Positions 21,014 through 29,895 of a DNA stretch of 64,000 bases are shown here, in pieces. The notes beneath the pieces are model-generated. The model did not search any database, was not told the origin of the DNA, and saw only the letters and a program-made list of their open reading frames with translations. Origin of the DNA: Streptomyces californicus (GTDB lineage Bacteria > Actinomycetota > Actinomycetes > Streptomycetales > Streptomycetaceae); contig NZ_JNZZ01000028.1 of the NCBI RefSeq assembly GCF_000717645.1, positions 6,008 to 70,007 of the forward strand. Reading direction: 5' to 3'. Position 1 is the stretch's first letter; each line of letters begins with the position of its first letter. Both the position numbers and the translations under genes were made by a program.

Positions 21014-22344
21014 GGCTTGCCCTCGGGCTGCTGCGTGCCAGGCCCTCCTTGTACGCGGGGCCGGCCACCGCGCTCCTGATGGCCGTCGCCGTGATCACCA
21101 TGTTCGGATCCCTCATCGCCACGGCGATCGGCGGTCACGGAGGCTCGCGGCTCGGGATGATCGGCGGGGCCTTCGGCGAGATCGCGATGCTGATGGCGCT
21201 GTTCACAGTCACCAACACACTCTCGTTCTCCGTGCGGGGCCAGGCCCGGGACATGGCTCTGCTGAGGACCAGCGGCGCGACGCCGGCACAGATCAAGCGC
21301 CTGATCAGGTGCCAGATCCTCTGGCTGACGCTCATCGTCTCGCCGCCGGCCTGGCTGCTCGGAACGTGGGGCGCCGAGCGGTTCCTGGCAGAGCTCGCCG
21401 CCCGGGACATCGTCCCGGCGGACGCGGTGGTGGTGTGGTCCCCCTGGCCCCTGCTGATCGGTACGGTGGTGACGCTGCTGGTCGGAGCCGGCGCGGCGAG
21501 GATCGCCGCGCGCCGGGTCGTCCGCGGCCGGCCGTCCACTGTGCTCGCTCAGACGGCCGAGCAGACGAAGATGGGCTGGCTTCGCGGCATCGCCGGTCTG
21601 CTCGTGATCGCCGGTTCCGTACCCCTGGTGATGTTCACCGCCGGGCAGCCGGCCGACAAGTCCGCCCAACTGGCTCTGCTCGGATCGCTGATCTTCCTGG
21701 TCGCCGCCGGACTGCTCGGACCCCTGCTGGCACGACTGTCCATCGTGGTGCTCGGTGTGCCGTTCCGGCTGATGGGCCGACGGCACGGGGGAGACGCCGG
21801 TGGCGCTCTCGCCGCCGACAACCTGCGCGGTCACGCCTACCGTCTCTCCTCCGCCGTGGTGCCGATCGCCCTGTTGGTCGGGCTCTCGACGACGTTCGCG
21901 TCGGTCAGCGGCACCTTTCAAGAGGTTGCCCCGCCCGGAGCCTATGCCGAGAGCGACAACTGGCTCCGTGGAGTGGAACTCGCCATGCTGGCCGGCTTCG
22001 GAGCTGTGGCCACGGTGAACACCCTCGCCTCGCTGACCACGGCGCGACGGCGCGAGTACGCGCTGCTCACCCTGACCGGCGCGACCCGGCGGCAGCTGAT
22101 CCGCATGCTGGGCACGGAGGCGGTACTGACCGCCCTGGCCGGAGTGGTGCTCGGCATCCTCGTCGCCGCGCCCATGAGCATGGCGTTCGCGAGCGCCGCG
22201 ACCGGCGAGTTGCTTCCCACCATCGCGTTCTCCACCTATGCCCCGCTGGTGCTGGGACCGGTGGCGCTGACCGTGCTGACGATCCTGTTCACCGGTGCGC
22301 GGGCCACCTCGGAGTCGGCGGTCACCGCCGTGGCCGCGCCGTGA
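21007..22344 (+). CDS. FtsX-like ABC transporter permease
   Basis: A 445-residue membrane protein with an N-terminal helix, a block of three helices carrying the FtsX signature (SVRGQARDMALLRTSGATPAQIKR), and a second helix block with the same pattern (ARRREYALLTLTGATRRQLIR). The duplicated FtsX modules are usual for actinobacterial permeases of this kind. It starts inside the ATPase gene and overlaps the kinase start by GTGA, so ATPase, permease and kinase form one unit. Confidence 0.92.
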   Translation: MLRLALGLLRARPSLYAGPATALLMAVAVITMFGSLIATAIGGHGGSRLGMIGGAFGEIAMLMALFTVTNTLSFSVRGQARDMALLRTSGATPAQIKRLIRCQILWLTLIVSPPAWLLGTWGAERFLAELAARDIVPADAVVVWSPWPLLIGTVVTLLVGAGAARIAARRVVRGRPSTVLAQTAEQTKMGWLRGIAGLLVIAGSVPLVMFTAGQPADKSAQLALLGSLIFLVAAGLLGPLLARLSIVVLGVPFRLMGRRHGGDAGGALAADNLRGHAYRLSSAVVPIALLVGLSTTFASVSGTFQEVAPPGAYAESDNWLRGVELAMLAGFGAVATVNTLASLTTARRREYALLTLTGATRRQLIRMLGTEAVLTALAGVVLGILVAAPMSMAFASAATGELLPTIAFSTYAPLVLGPVALTVLTILFTGARATSESAVTAVAAP

Positions 22345-23558
22345 CCGCGCCCCGCCTCGCGGACGAGGCTCGCGGCGGACGACGGAAGGTGCGGCCGGGG
22401 TCGATCGCTTTCGCCGTCTGCGGGTTGCCGCTCTCCCTCCTCGGCATGGCCTACGCCCTCGCGGTCCTCTACGCCGGCGGGTTGCTCTCGCTGACCGTGA
22501 TCGGGCTGCCGGTGCTCGCGACCGGTCTGCTGGGGGCCCGCCAGCTCGGCCGGGGGCACGCCTGGCTGATGCGGACCCTGCTCGGCGAGACCATCGTTCC
22601 CCCCGCGCCGCCGGAGGCGCCACCCGGCGCGTTCCGGTGGATCCGGAGCAATCTGTCCGATGTGACTGCCTGGCGCAGCGTGCTCTACCTGGTGTTGCGG
22701 CTCCCCCTCGACCTGCTCGCCTTCGTGGTGACGATCGCGCTGCCCGCGTTGGCCGTGTGGTCGATCGTGTGGACGGTGATCGGAGACCCGGAGCTCTGGC
22801 TGGCGGTCACAGCGGTCGTGGGCGCCTTGATCGTCCTGGCCTTCACCCCGGTGACGGCTCGTACGGTGATGCGGGTGCACCGGCTGCTGGGCCGGAAGCT
22901 GCTCGGCCCCAGCACCTCCCAGGTGCGGGTCCGGACGCTGGAGCGGGCGCGCACGGTCGCCTTCACCGCGGGCACACGCGACCTGAGGCAGGTCGAGCGG
23001 GACCTGCATGACGGCACGCAGGCCCAGTTGGTCGCGCTCGCCATGACGCTGTCGTTGGCCGCCGACACCCTGGACGGCGACGAGCCCACCGGCCGTACCG
23101 GCGCTCTCGTCGCACGGGCCCGCACGCAGACCGACGCGGCCATCGCGGAGCTGAGGCGGCTCATCGACGGAATGAGTCCCGCCGTACTCGACCGGGGACT
23201 CGCCGAGGCGCTGCCGCAGCTGACCGGGCAGGCCGGAGTGCCGGTGGCCCTGCGGGTGGAGATGTCACAGCGACCGGATCCGGTGATCGAACGGGTGGCG
23301 TACTTCTGTGTCGCCGAACTGCTCACCAACGTCTCCAAGCACAGCCGGGCGACGAAGGCGTCGGTGGACGCGCGCGTCGTCGGAAAGGTCCTGCGGATCC
23401 AGGTCCAGGACGACGGCAGGGGAGGCGCCAGGATCGGTGCGGGCAGTGGCCTGTCGGGCCTGAGGGAACGGCTGACCGCGGTCGACGGAACTCTCGGCCT
23501 CCACAGCCCGCCCGAGGGCCCGACCACCGTCGCACTCGAGATGCCGCTCCGGATCTGA
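22341..23558 (+). CDS. Sensor histidine kinase, HisKA_3 (NarX/DesK-like) type
   Basis: A 405-residue membrane kinase. Two hydrophobic hairpins fill the first 180 residues with almost no extracellular sensing domain. Phospho-acceptor His223 lies in RDLHDGTQAQ, followed by a dimerisation helix and an HATPase_c domain (ELLTNVSKHS, QDDGRGG, GSGLSGLRERL). The GTG start overlaps the permease stop. A kinase without a large sensor loop next to an FtsX-type transporter suggests the transporter itself does the sensing, as in BceAB systems; this is inference. Confidence 0.92.
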   Translation: MTAPRLADEARGGRRKVRPGSIAFAVCGLPLSLLGMAYALAVLYAGGLLSLTVIGLPVLATGLLGARQLGRGHAWLMRTLLGETIVPPAPPEAPPGAFRWIRSNLSDVTAWRSVLYLVLRLPLDLLAFVVTIALPALAVWSIVWTVIGDPELWLAVTAVVGALIVLAFTPVTARTVMRVHRLLGRKLLGPSTSQVRVRTLERARTVAFTAGTRDLRQVERDLHDGTQAQLVALAMTLSLAADTLDGDEPTGRTGALVARARTQTDAAIAELRRLIDGMSPAVLDRGLAEALPQLTGQAGVPVALRVEMSQRPDPVIERVAYFCVAELLTNVSKHSRATKASVDARVVGKVLRIQVQDDGRGGARIGAGSGLSGLRERLTAVDGTLGLHSPPEGPTTVALEMPLRI

Positions 23559-23670
23559 CGTTCTGCCCCTGACGGGCCCGCTCACCTCTCCTCGCGGCCC
23601 GTTTCTCCCCACTCCACCACCTCGGCGCCCTCGACGCCGCTTTCACCCGGCCCGCCGCCTCGCGCCGGCC

Positions 23671-23724
23671 CATGCCCGAAGACCGGCTCATGCCCGAAGA
23701 CCGGCCCATGCCCGAAGAAGGGAC
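23671..23724 (+). repeat. Three 18-bp direct repeats upstream of the hydrolase gene
   Basis: Units at 23671-23688, 23689-23706 and 23707-23724 share CATGCCCGAAGA; the first two differ only in the last base and the third diverges after base 12. They end eight bases before the hydrolase start codon and overlap its translation-initiation region. Confidence 0.8.
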
Positions 23725-23732
23725 AGTCGTCC

Positions 23733-24728
23733 ATGCGCGCTGCGCGGATCAGACTCGGAATGCTGATAGCCACCATCGCCGGAAGCATCGTCGCGTCCGT
23801 CACGGCCGCGGCTGCGAACGGCGTGCTCGGCCTGCCGCCCGCGCCCCGGCAGGTGGCCGTGGCGGCGAAGGACCTGCCCGAGCTCTACAGCGAGAACCGG
23901 CGCTATCTCGCCCGCGCGGCCGATGCGGCACGCCGGATGGGTGATGGTGAGCGGGCTCGGGCACTGGGCGCTCTCGCCTCCCCCGACCGCCGGTTCCTGG
24001 ATGCCTCCGCCGATGGTGACGGCCAGGCGGTGGAGGTGCTCGGAGACCTGGCGCACGCGCAGCGGATCGCCCTTCTGGTGCCGGGCTCGGACACCACCAT
24101 CGACACCTTCGACCACCTCGGCTCGCGGCACGGTTCGGTGGCCGGGGGAAGCCGGGCGCTGTACGCCGAGATGCGAGCCGCCGCACCGGGGACACGCGTT
24201 GCCGTCATCGGCTGGTACGGCTACCGGGCGCCCCGCACCAAGAGCCGCGACACCGTGACCCAGGAGCGGGCGGAGGAGGGCGGCCGACTGCTCCGCCGCC
24301 AGATCGACCGGCTGCGGGGAGTCAACTCCAATGCATCCGTTGCTCTGATGTGCCATTCGTACGGGTCCGTGGTGTGCGGGGAAGCGGTGCGCGGAATGGA
24401 TCGGTCCGCGCAGTCCACGCTGTCGGGTGTCGCGGTTTTCGGCAGCCCGGGGATGGGCGTCGACTCGGCGGGTGAACTGGGCGCGCGCGTCCCGGTGTGG
24501 GCGGGGCGAGGCAGCGGTGACTGGATCTCGCGTGTGCCGCACGCTCAGTACGGCGTGTTCGGTGAGAGAGTCGGGTTCGGCCCGGACCCGGCGTCCGCGG
24601 AGTTCGGCGCCCGACGACTCCCCACCGGGGACAGCCGGCACGGCGACTACCTGCGCCCCGGCAGCCTTTCGCTCCGGAGCATCGCGCTGATCGGCCTGGA
24701 CCGGGGCCGGCAGGTGTCCCATGGCTGA
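23733..24728 (+). CDS. Secreted or membrane-anchored alpha/beta hydrolase (DUF1023-like)
   Basis: A 331-residue protein with an N-terminal signal or anchor helix (about residues 8-30) and an alpha/beta hydrolase domain with the nucleophile elbow CHSYGS near residue 210 and a late GDSRHGDYL segment likely holding the His. This family occurs widely in streptomycetes as exported putative lipases or esterases of unknown substrate. It overlaps the acyltransferase start by eight bases, and the pair is often found together. Whether it belongs to the peptide pathway is uncertain. Confidence 0.8.
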   Translation: MRAARIRLGMLIATIAGSIVASVTAAAANGVLGLPPAPRQVAVAAKDLPELYSENRRYLARAADAARRMGDGERARALGALASPDRRFLDASADGDGQAVEVLGDLAHAQRIALLVPGSDTTIDTFDHLGSRHGSVAGGSRALYAEMRAAAPGTRVAVIGWYGYRAPRTKSRDTVTQERAEEGGRLLRRQIDRLRGVNSNASVALMCHSYGSVVCGEAVRGMDRSAQSTLSGVAVFGSPGMGVDSAGELGARVPVWAGRGSGDWISRVPHAQYGVFGERVGFGPDPASAEFGARRLPTGDSRHGDYLRPGSLSLRSIALIGLDRGRQVSHG

Positions 24729-26070
24729 CGTGCGGGTCAGGACGGAGAACGAGCGCCCCGCCCCCGTGGTCCGGAAGGAGCTGCCACCGGCACCGCCCGT
24801 CCGGCTGACACCGGTGCGGCGACTGCACCGGGCCGTGCTGCGTATCGATGCGGCGACTCCCTTCTCCCGCGATCGTGCGGTCGATGTCCTGCGTGCTTAC
24901 TCCATCCTCGGGGTGGTGCTGGGCCACTGGCTGGTGAGTGCGGTGGTGCTACGGGCCGGGGGCCATCTGGGAGGCGACAGCCCTTTACGCCACCTGCCGG
25001 CTCTCACGCCGGTGACGTGGCTGCTGCAGCCGCTCGCCCTGTTCTTCTTCGTCGGCGGCTGGGTCGGATCCCAGAGCTACGGCTCCGCAGTCGTGAACGG
25101 AATCCGCTACCGGACCTGGCTGGCCCTGCGGTTGCGTCAATTGATCCGCCCCACCTCGGTGCTGCTGGGTGTGTGGGCCCTGGTGCTGATCGGGCTGGCT
25201 CTTGAAGGCGTGGCGTTCGAGACGATCCGCACCCTGCTGCGGCTCGCGGTGTCCCCGCTCTGGTTCCTCTGCGTCTACGCGGTGATCACGGCGGCCACTC
25301 CGCTGATCAGGCGGTGTGGTGCGGGTCGGCTGGTGCTGGTGGCCTTCGCGCTGGTCGGGGCCGCGGATCTGGTCCGCGGGCTGGTCGGTGACCTGGAATG
25401 GGTGGGATCGCTCCGATGGCTGAACGTCCTCACCGGCTGGCTGGTGCCCTACGCGCTCGGGGTGTTCCGGGCGGCAGGCGGCCTCTCCCGCCGCAGGCAC
25501 GCGGCCGGCCTGCTCGTCTGTGGAGCGGCCGGTCTGGCCGGCCTGGTGCTCTGGTGTGGCTACCCGGCGAGCATGGTCGGCGTTCCCGGGGCCTCCCTGT
25601 CCAATCTCAACCCGCCGAGCCTCGCCGCTGTCTGTTTCGGTCTGGCCCAGTGCGGTCTCGGACTGCTGTTGTGCGGACCGCTCCGCCGACTCACCGGACA
25701 GCCGACGGGTCCGGTCCCGTCGCTCTCCGGCCGTGCGTCCGATGCGGCCCGCGAGCGTGCCACCGCAGGACAGTTCTGCTGGGCCGTCGTCGCGGTGCTG
25801 AACCTCTCGGCCATGACGGTCTTCCTCTGGCACCAGACGTCCATGATCGCCACCACCGTGTTCTGGCTCGGGTTCGGGCAACGCTGGCCCGGACTCCACA
25901 CGGCACCGGAGGATCCGTTCTGGGTGGCCTTCCGCCTTGCCTGGATTCCCGTTTTCGCCTGCGTGCTTGCTCTCTTCTGGCTGGCCTTCAAAGACGTCGA
26001 AAAATCTGCCCGACGCCACCCAGAAATCCGCTCGATGTCACCAAAAAGTCCGCCCGACGTCATCCGATAA
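24721..26070 (+). CDS. Membrane acyltransferase (acyltransferase 3 family) with a TTA codon
   Basis: A 449-residue multi-spanning protein with the acyltransferase-3 N-terminus ([21 protein letters not shown], the His being the likely catalytic residue) and about ten hydrophobic segments. Members move acyl groups onto extracytoplasmic sugars, lipids or peptides. Codon 89 is TTA (24985-24987), the rare leucine codon read by bldA tRNA, so translation is probably limited to differentiating cells. It could acylate the peptide or modify the envelope for self-protection. The last 25 residues are encoded by less GC-rich, partly repeated sequence. Confidence 0.85.
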   Translation: MADVRVRTENERPAPVVRKELPPAPPVRLTPVRRLHRAVLRIDAATPFSRDRAVDVLRAYSILGVVLGHWLVSAVVLRAGGHLGGDSPLRHLPALTPVTWLLQPLALFFFVGGWVGSQSYGSAVVNGIRYRTWLALRLRQLIRPTSVLLGVWALVLIGLALEGVAFETIRTLLRLAVSPLWFLCVYAVITAATPLIRRCGAGRLVLVAFALVGAADLVRGLVGDLEWVGSLRWLNVLTGWLVPYALGVFRAAGGLSRRRHAAGLLVCGAAGLAGLVLWCGYPASMVGVPGASLSNLNPPSLAAVCFGLAQCGLGLLLCGPLRRLTGQPTGPVPSLSGRASDAARERATAGQFCWAVVAVLNLSAMTVFLWHQTSMIATTVFWLGFGQRWPGLHTAPEDPFWVAFRLAWIPVFACVLALFWLAFKDVEKSARRHPEIRSMSPKSPPDVIR

Positions 26071-26157
26071 TTCCCCGATAATCGAATAATGTCGCGCTGA
26101 CCTATCATTTTCAGAACATCTGAATGCTTTCCGTCAATCTGCAACAGGAGGAATTCC

Positions 26158-26934
26158 ATGACCCCTTCGAGCGATATTCCGGGCTCGGTGGAGAGCGGCG
26201 CCGACGTGACGTCCGCGCAGGACGTCGTGAACTCTCTTCGCGACCTCACCGTGCAAGCCGTGTCGGAACTCTACGTGAAATACCAGGACGACCTGCGTGC
26301 CGTCAGGGATCAGCAGCGGTCCTTCCTTCAGCGGCGCGGCACGTCCATGAAGGCGCAACTCGACGACTACGAGGCGGAGATCACCTATCTGCTGCTGCGC
26401 GAGTACCGGCCCGAGACGGTGGTCGAGATCGGCACGTTCTACGGCTGGTCGACCATGTGGATTCTCAGCGCCCTGCGAGACAACGGCATAGGGCACCTGT
26501 ATTCGTTCGACATCGTCGACCATGTGGTGAGCAACGTTCCGGATGATCTTTCCGCTGCCCGCTGGACATTCACGAAGGGTGATGTCCGGGAGACGCTCGG
26601 AGGTATCGTCGGCAGCGTGGATTACCTGTTCATTGATGCCGACCATGGGGCACGATTCGGCCGCTGGTACGTGGAGAACGTCTTTCCGATGGTTCGCCCG
26701 GGAACTCCGACCAGCGTGCACGATGTCTTCCACGGTCGCCGGCCGAAGCCGATCAGCGAGGGTTCGGTCCTCATGAAGTGGCTCGCCGAGCACAACAAGA
26801 GCTTCTTCACCCCTTCGGCCGCGAAGGCTCCTGAAGTCATCGAGCACCTCAGCAAGGTGAAGGAGGAGCTGCGGCTCAGCACCCCTGTTCGCGATAGCCG
26901 CCATAACCCGATGGTGTTTTTCACACTTGGATGA
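26158..26934 (+). CDS. Class I SAM-dependent methyltransferase (Methyltransf_24 type)
   Basis: A 258-residue protein with SAM-binding motif I (VVEIGTFYGWST, about 90-101), an acidic loop (SFDIVD) and motif DYLFIDADHG. The fold class covers O-methyltransferases of peptides, sugars and phenolics, so it is a candidate tailoring enzyme. It has a nearly ideal ribosome site, AGGAGG seven bases before the ATG, which predicts strong translation. The gene stands alone between the acyltransferase and a long control region. Substrate unknown. Confidence 0.85.
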   Translation: MTPSSDIPGSVESGADVTSAQDVVNSLRDLTVQAVSELYVKYQDDLRAVRDQQRSFLQRRGTSMKAQLDDYEAEITYLLLREYRPETVVEIGTFYGWSTMWILSALRDNGIGHLYSFDIVDHVVSNVPDDLSAARWTFTKGDVRETLGGIVGSVDYLFIDADHGARFGRWYVENVFPMVRPGTPTSVHDVFHGRRPKPISEGSVLMKWLAEHNKSFFTPSAAKAPEVIEHLSKVKEELRLSTPVRDSRHNPMVFFTLG

Positions 26935-27070
26935 CGCTGTCGAGTCGTTGTGCGAGAGGGGCAGGAGGCGTTGGGTCCGATTTCCGCTGTTGGTCGCATT
27001 TCGCGCAGGATGTCAAAGTTGGCCGGCGTGACGAAAGTATTTGCCCGAGGAGGGCTCATGTGATCAAGTC

Positions 27071-27112
27071 TCGGTGGTGGGCACGCCCCGAAGGGGGCGC
27101 GCCCGCCACCGA
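27071..27112 (+). terminator. Long stem-loop downstream of the methyltransferase gene
   Basis: Arms 27071-27089 and 27094-27112 pair with only two mismatches around a GAAG loop, giving 17 base pairs. It lies 137 bases after the methyltransferase stop and is followed by ATCCTTCTTTGG. It is likely the transcription terminator of that gene. Confidence 0.7.
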
Positions 27113-27640
27113 ATCCTTCTTTGGCTTATTATCCGGTTTGCGGGGTGTCCGGCAGCTGCAACAGTGATCGTTGCCCGCAGTCCTGAAGTGAGCGTCGGGA
27201 CCGTTAAGTGCAAAGAATTGCTAAAGGAGCGGGGGAAGGTGTGAGATCAAGATCACGACGGCTTCCGGCCGTTCTTCGTATGGCCGGGTTGACCAGGTCG
27301 AGCAGGTCGTGGGGTGTAATGTCCCCCTGCCTTGGTGCGGTTTCACCCGATGGCGAAGACTCGGGGCGGCCACAAGTAGGCGCGTACGAGAGGAGGAGGA
27401 TTTGAGGGGGAAGGTTCCTCTGTGGCAGTCGGTGTCCTTCCGTCGGGCGCCCGTGAGAACAGGGAATGCGGCAGTAGTGTTTCATGTCCGATTATTTCCC
27501 GAGCGCGTTCGGTTGCCTCTCTGTCTCATCCTTCACGGGAGCAGATGAAGGCGTTGGAGTCCGGTCTCGTCCGGTGAATCCACCTTGGCGCCGGGCCGGT
27601 GTGGTCGAAGAGAGAGTGACGGCAGGGCTGCCGAAGGTGT

Positions 27641-27694
27641 CGGGCGGCTCCTTCGGCTTGCGAAGGCCGGGCGGCTCCTTCGGCTTGCGAAGGC
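27641..27694. repeat. Perfect 27-bp tandem duplication with internal hairpins
   Basis: 27641-27667 and 27668-27694 are identical. Each unit contains CCTTCG-GCTTG-CGAAGG, a 6-bp stem with a 5-base loop. A further GCCGAAGG at 27630-27637 can pair with CCTTCGGC at 27649-27656, offering an alternative fold. It sits about 70 bases before the SARP start codon. Confidence 0.85.
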
Positions 27695-27764
27695 ATGGGA
27701 CCTGATCCGGCTCGCCTGGGGCAGGCTCAAGATTCTGCAACGGTACTAAACGGGGAATTTAGTC

Positions 27765-29753
27765 ATGCATCATGCGGCTGCGGCTTCATCGACGTTACCA
27801 CCAAAATCGGAGGGAATTCCTCCGCATGTTCGGGCGCAGCAGGGGGGCGCCGGGCGGACCGAGCCGAACGTCTCGTTCCAGGTCCTGGGCCCGCTGGAGG
27901 CGTGGGTGGGGCCGCGAAAGGTCGAGATAGGCGGGCCTCGGCAGCGCATCGTGCTGGCGATGCTCCTCATCGCACCGGACCGGGTCGTATCGATCGATCA
28001 ACTGGTCGAAGCCGTCTGGAACGGACGGCCGCCGACCACGTGCCGCACTCAGATCGCCATCTGTGTCGCCAGCCTGCGCAAGGCGTTTCGGACCGCTGGG
28101 TACACGGGGGAGCTGATCGGCACCTCCGCGCCCGGCTACCTGTTGCACTCGGCGGGGCACCACATCGACTCGATGGAATTCGCGGCCGGGGTGGACTCCG
28201 CGCAGACGCTTGCCCGCCACGGAGACGTCGGCGCCGCTGCCGACCGGCTCGGGCAGGCGCTCGGGCTGTGGCGGGGCCTGGTGCTGACCGACATGTCCAG
28301 TCCCGTCCTGGAGACGGAGGCGGAACTCCTGGATCACCGGAGGCTCGCTGCTTACGAGCAGTACGCAACCCTGCAACTGCAGCTCGGCCGGCACCGCGAG
28401 GTCATCTCCGAGCTGACGGCCCTCGTGCACGATCGGCCGTTGTGGGAGCAGGCGCGAGCCGCGCTCATGCTGGCCCACTACCGTTCGGGTCACCGGTCCG
28501 AGGCTCTCGCTCTCTTCCGTCAGGCGCAGCGAGTCTTCCGCGAGGAGATCGGCCTCGAACCCGGCCGTGTCCTTCAGGATCTGCACACGGCCATCCTTCA
28601 GGAGGCCGCCGACCTGGTGGCGCCGACAGACGTGGCCGGGCCGCTGAGCGTCGCCGCCGTCTCGCCGCAACTCCCCTGGGGCGCGACGGAGTTCGTCGGT
28701 CGCCAGGACGAGATCAAGTCACTCGACGGCTTGCTTCGCTGGGCCCGCGAAGGCGTATCGTCCGTAGGTCTCGTGGTGGGACGCCCTGGAATCGGCAAGA
28801 CCGCCCTCGTGTTGCACTGGGCGCGCAGGGCGGCGCCCGCGTTTCCCGATGGGCAGCTCTATGTCGACTTCGAACGGACCGACACCGCTGATGCCCCTGC
28901 CGTCCTCCTGCGAGCCCTCGGGCTGTCGGATCCCGAAATACCGCGCAACTATCAGGACCGGGTCAGGGAGTTCCACCGGCAGATCGGGCAACTGCGGCTC
29001 CTGATCATTCTTGATGGGGTCCCCGATGACGGTGTCGCCCATGATTTCGTCCCCAAGGCGGGGAAGAGTTGCGTCCTGCTGACCAGCCGACGCGTACTCG
29101 CGACCGCGGCACAGGTCCGGCTGGGCGTGCCAGAACTGACCCCCGCGGAATCCGTGACGCTGCTCGGCTCCCTCGTGGACGACGGACGGGTCGAAGAGGA
29201 CAGAGTCGCCGCGCACCGCCTTGCCTCGTTGTGCGACTACTTGCCGCTCGCCCTGTCCGCGGCGGCCGCACGCCTCGTCGCCAAGCCACACTGGCGCTTC
29301 CCCCATCTGCTCACCCGGCTCGGCGACCGCCGGCACCGGCTGGAGGAACTCAGCACAGGCGCCCCCGTCCTCCGCCGGGTCCTGGACAGCGTGTACCGGA
29401 CGTTGTCGCCCGCGGCTGCGGGCCTGTACGTCCGGCTCGGTCTCATCAACGGTGAGTGCATCGCGGTTTGGGAGGCTCAGGCCCTCCTCGACGTCGGCGC
29501 GATGGCCGCACAGCGGCTGCTTGAGGAACTGGTGGATGCCATCCTGCTCGAAGTGGCCGACACGGGCCCTGACGGCTGGTTCCGGTACCGTCTGCCCACT
29601 CTGCATGCCCTGCACGCGGAAGAGACAGCTCATGCGGAGGTGGCCGCTGCCGTCCGCAAGGCGGCGTACGACCGCGTGCTGGCAGCCGCCTCCTCCCATG
29701 TGAAGTGCCCGGCCGATAGCAGGGCGATACCGGCCCTTCGTAGGGTGGACTGA
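27765..29753 (+). CDS. SARP-family pathway activator (OmpR-like DNA binding, BTAD, NB-ARC), TTA codon 11
   Basis: A 662-residue regulator. Residues 35-110 form a winged-helix DNA-binding domain (FQVLGPLEAWVG), 115-265 the bacterial transcriptional activation domain, and from about 300 an NB-ARC ATPase with Walker A GRPGIGKT (339-346) and LLIILDG. This is the DnrI/AfsR family; such proteins switch on antibiotic clusters by recruiting RNA polymerase. It lacks the long TPR tail of AfsR. Codon 11 (27795-27797) is TTA, so production is likely bldA-dependent. No other in-frame start precedes the DNA-binding domain. It is probably the main activator of this cluster. Confidence 0.93.
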   Translation: MHHAAAASSTLPPKSEGIPPHVRAQQGGAGRTEPNVSFQVLGPLEAWVGPRKVEIGGPRQRIVLAMLLIAPDRVVSIDQLVEAVWNGRPPTTCRTQIAICVASLRKAFRTAGYTGELIGTSAPGYLLHSAGHHIDSMEFAAGVDSAQTLARHGDVGAAADRLGQALGLWRGLVLTDMSSPVLETEAELLDHRRLAAYEQYATLQLQLGRHREVISELTALVHDRPLWEQARAALMLAHYRSGHRSEALALFRQAQRVFREEIGLEPGRVLQDLHTAILQEAADLVAPTDVAGPLSVAAVSPQLPWGATEFVGRQDEIKSLDGLLRWAREGVSSVGLVVGRPGIGKTALVLHWARRAAPAFPDGQLYVDFERTDTADAPAVLLRALGLSDPEIPRNYQDRVREFHRQIGQLRLLIILDGVPDDGVAHDFVPKAGKSCVLLTSRRVLATAAQVRLGVPELTPAESVTLLGSLVDDGRVEEDRVAAHRLASLCDYLPLALSAAAARLVAKPHWRFPHLLTRLGDRRHRLEELSTGAPVLRRVLDSVYRTLSPAAAGLYVRLGLINGECIAVWEAQALLDVGAMAAQRLLEELVDAILLEVADTGPDGWFRYRLPTLHALHAEETAHAEVAAAVRKAAYDRVLAAASSHVKCPADSRAIPALRRVD

Positions 29754-29895
29754 CCGCCGCCGAGCCTGCGGCCTCTCACCGAGGCCGCGGTTCAGCAGGT
29801 TCTCACGGTGATGGTCCGCCGCGTCTCCATGAGCGGCGGGGAGCGTCCGGGCCGTGCCGTGACCCTCCATTCGAACGCATATTCGGAGGCGTGCC

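Larger units (their letters stand above)
26935..27764. other. 830-base non-coding control region before the SARP gene
   Basis: No convincing gene is seen. The stretch is less GC-rich than its surroundings. It contains a strong stem-loop (27071-27112) and a 27-bp tandem duplication with nested hairpins (27641-27694). A short run near 27175-27243 translates to something like the end of a sigma-factor or LuxR helix-turn-helix (EVSVGTVKCKELLKER) but has no proper gene around it and may be a remnant. Confidence 0.6.

Noticed and set aside
20997..22340. Long open frame upstream of the histidine kinase start
   Set aside because: It overlaps the FtsX permease gene in another frame and its translation is Arg-rich and repetitive; the kinase starts at the GTG at 22341 that overlaps the permease stop.
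27175..27243. Possible sigma-factor or LuxR helix-turn-helix tail
   Set aside because: Only about 20 residues resemble a regulator and no upstream domain or ribosome site is present; at most a remnant.
27290..27320. CAGGTCG repeated at 9-base spacing as a SARP binding site
   Set aside because: SARP sites usually show heptamers spaced by 11 or 22 bases; the spacing and distance from a promoter do not fit.
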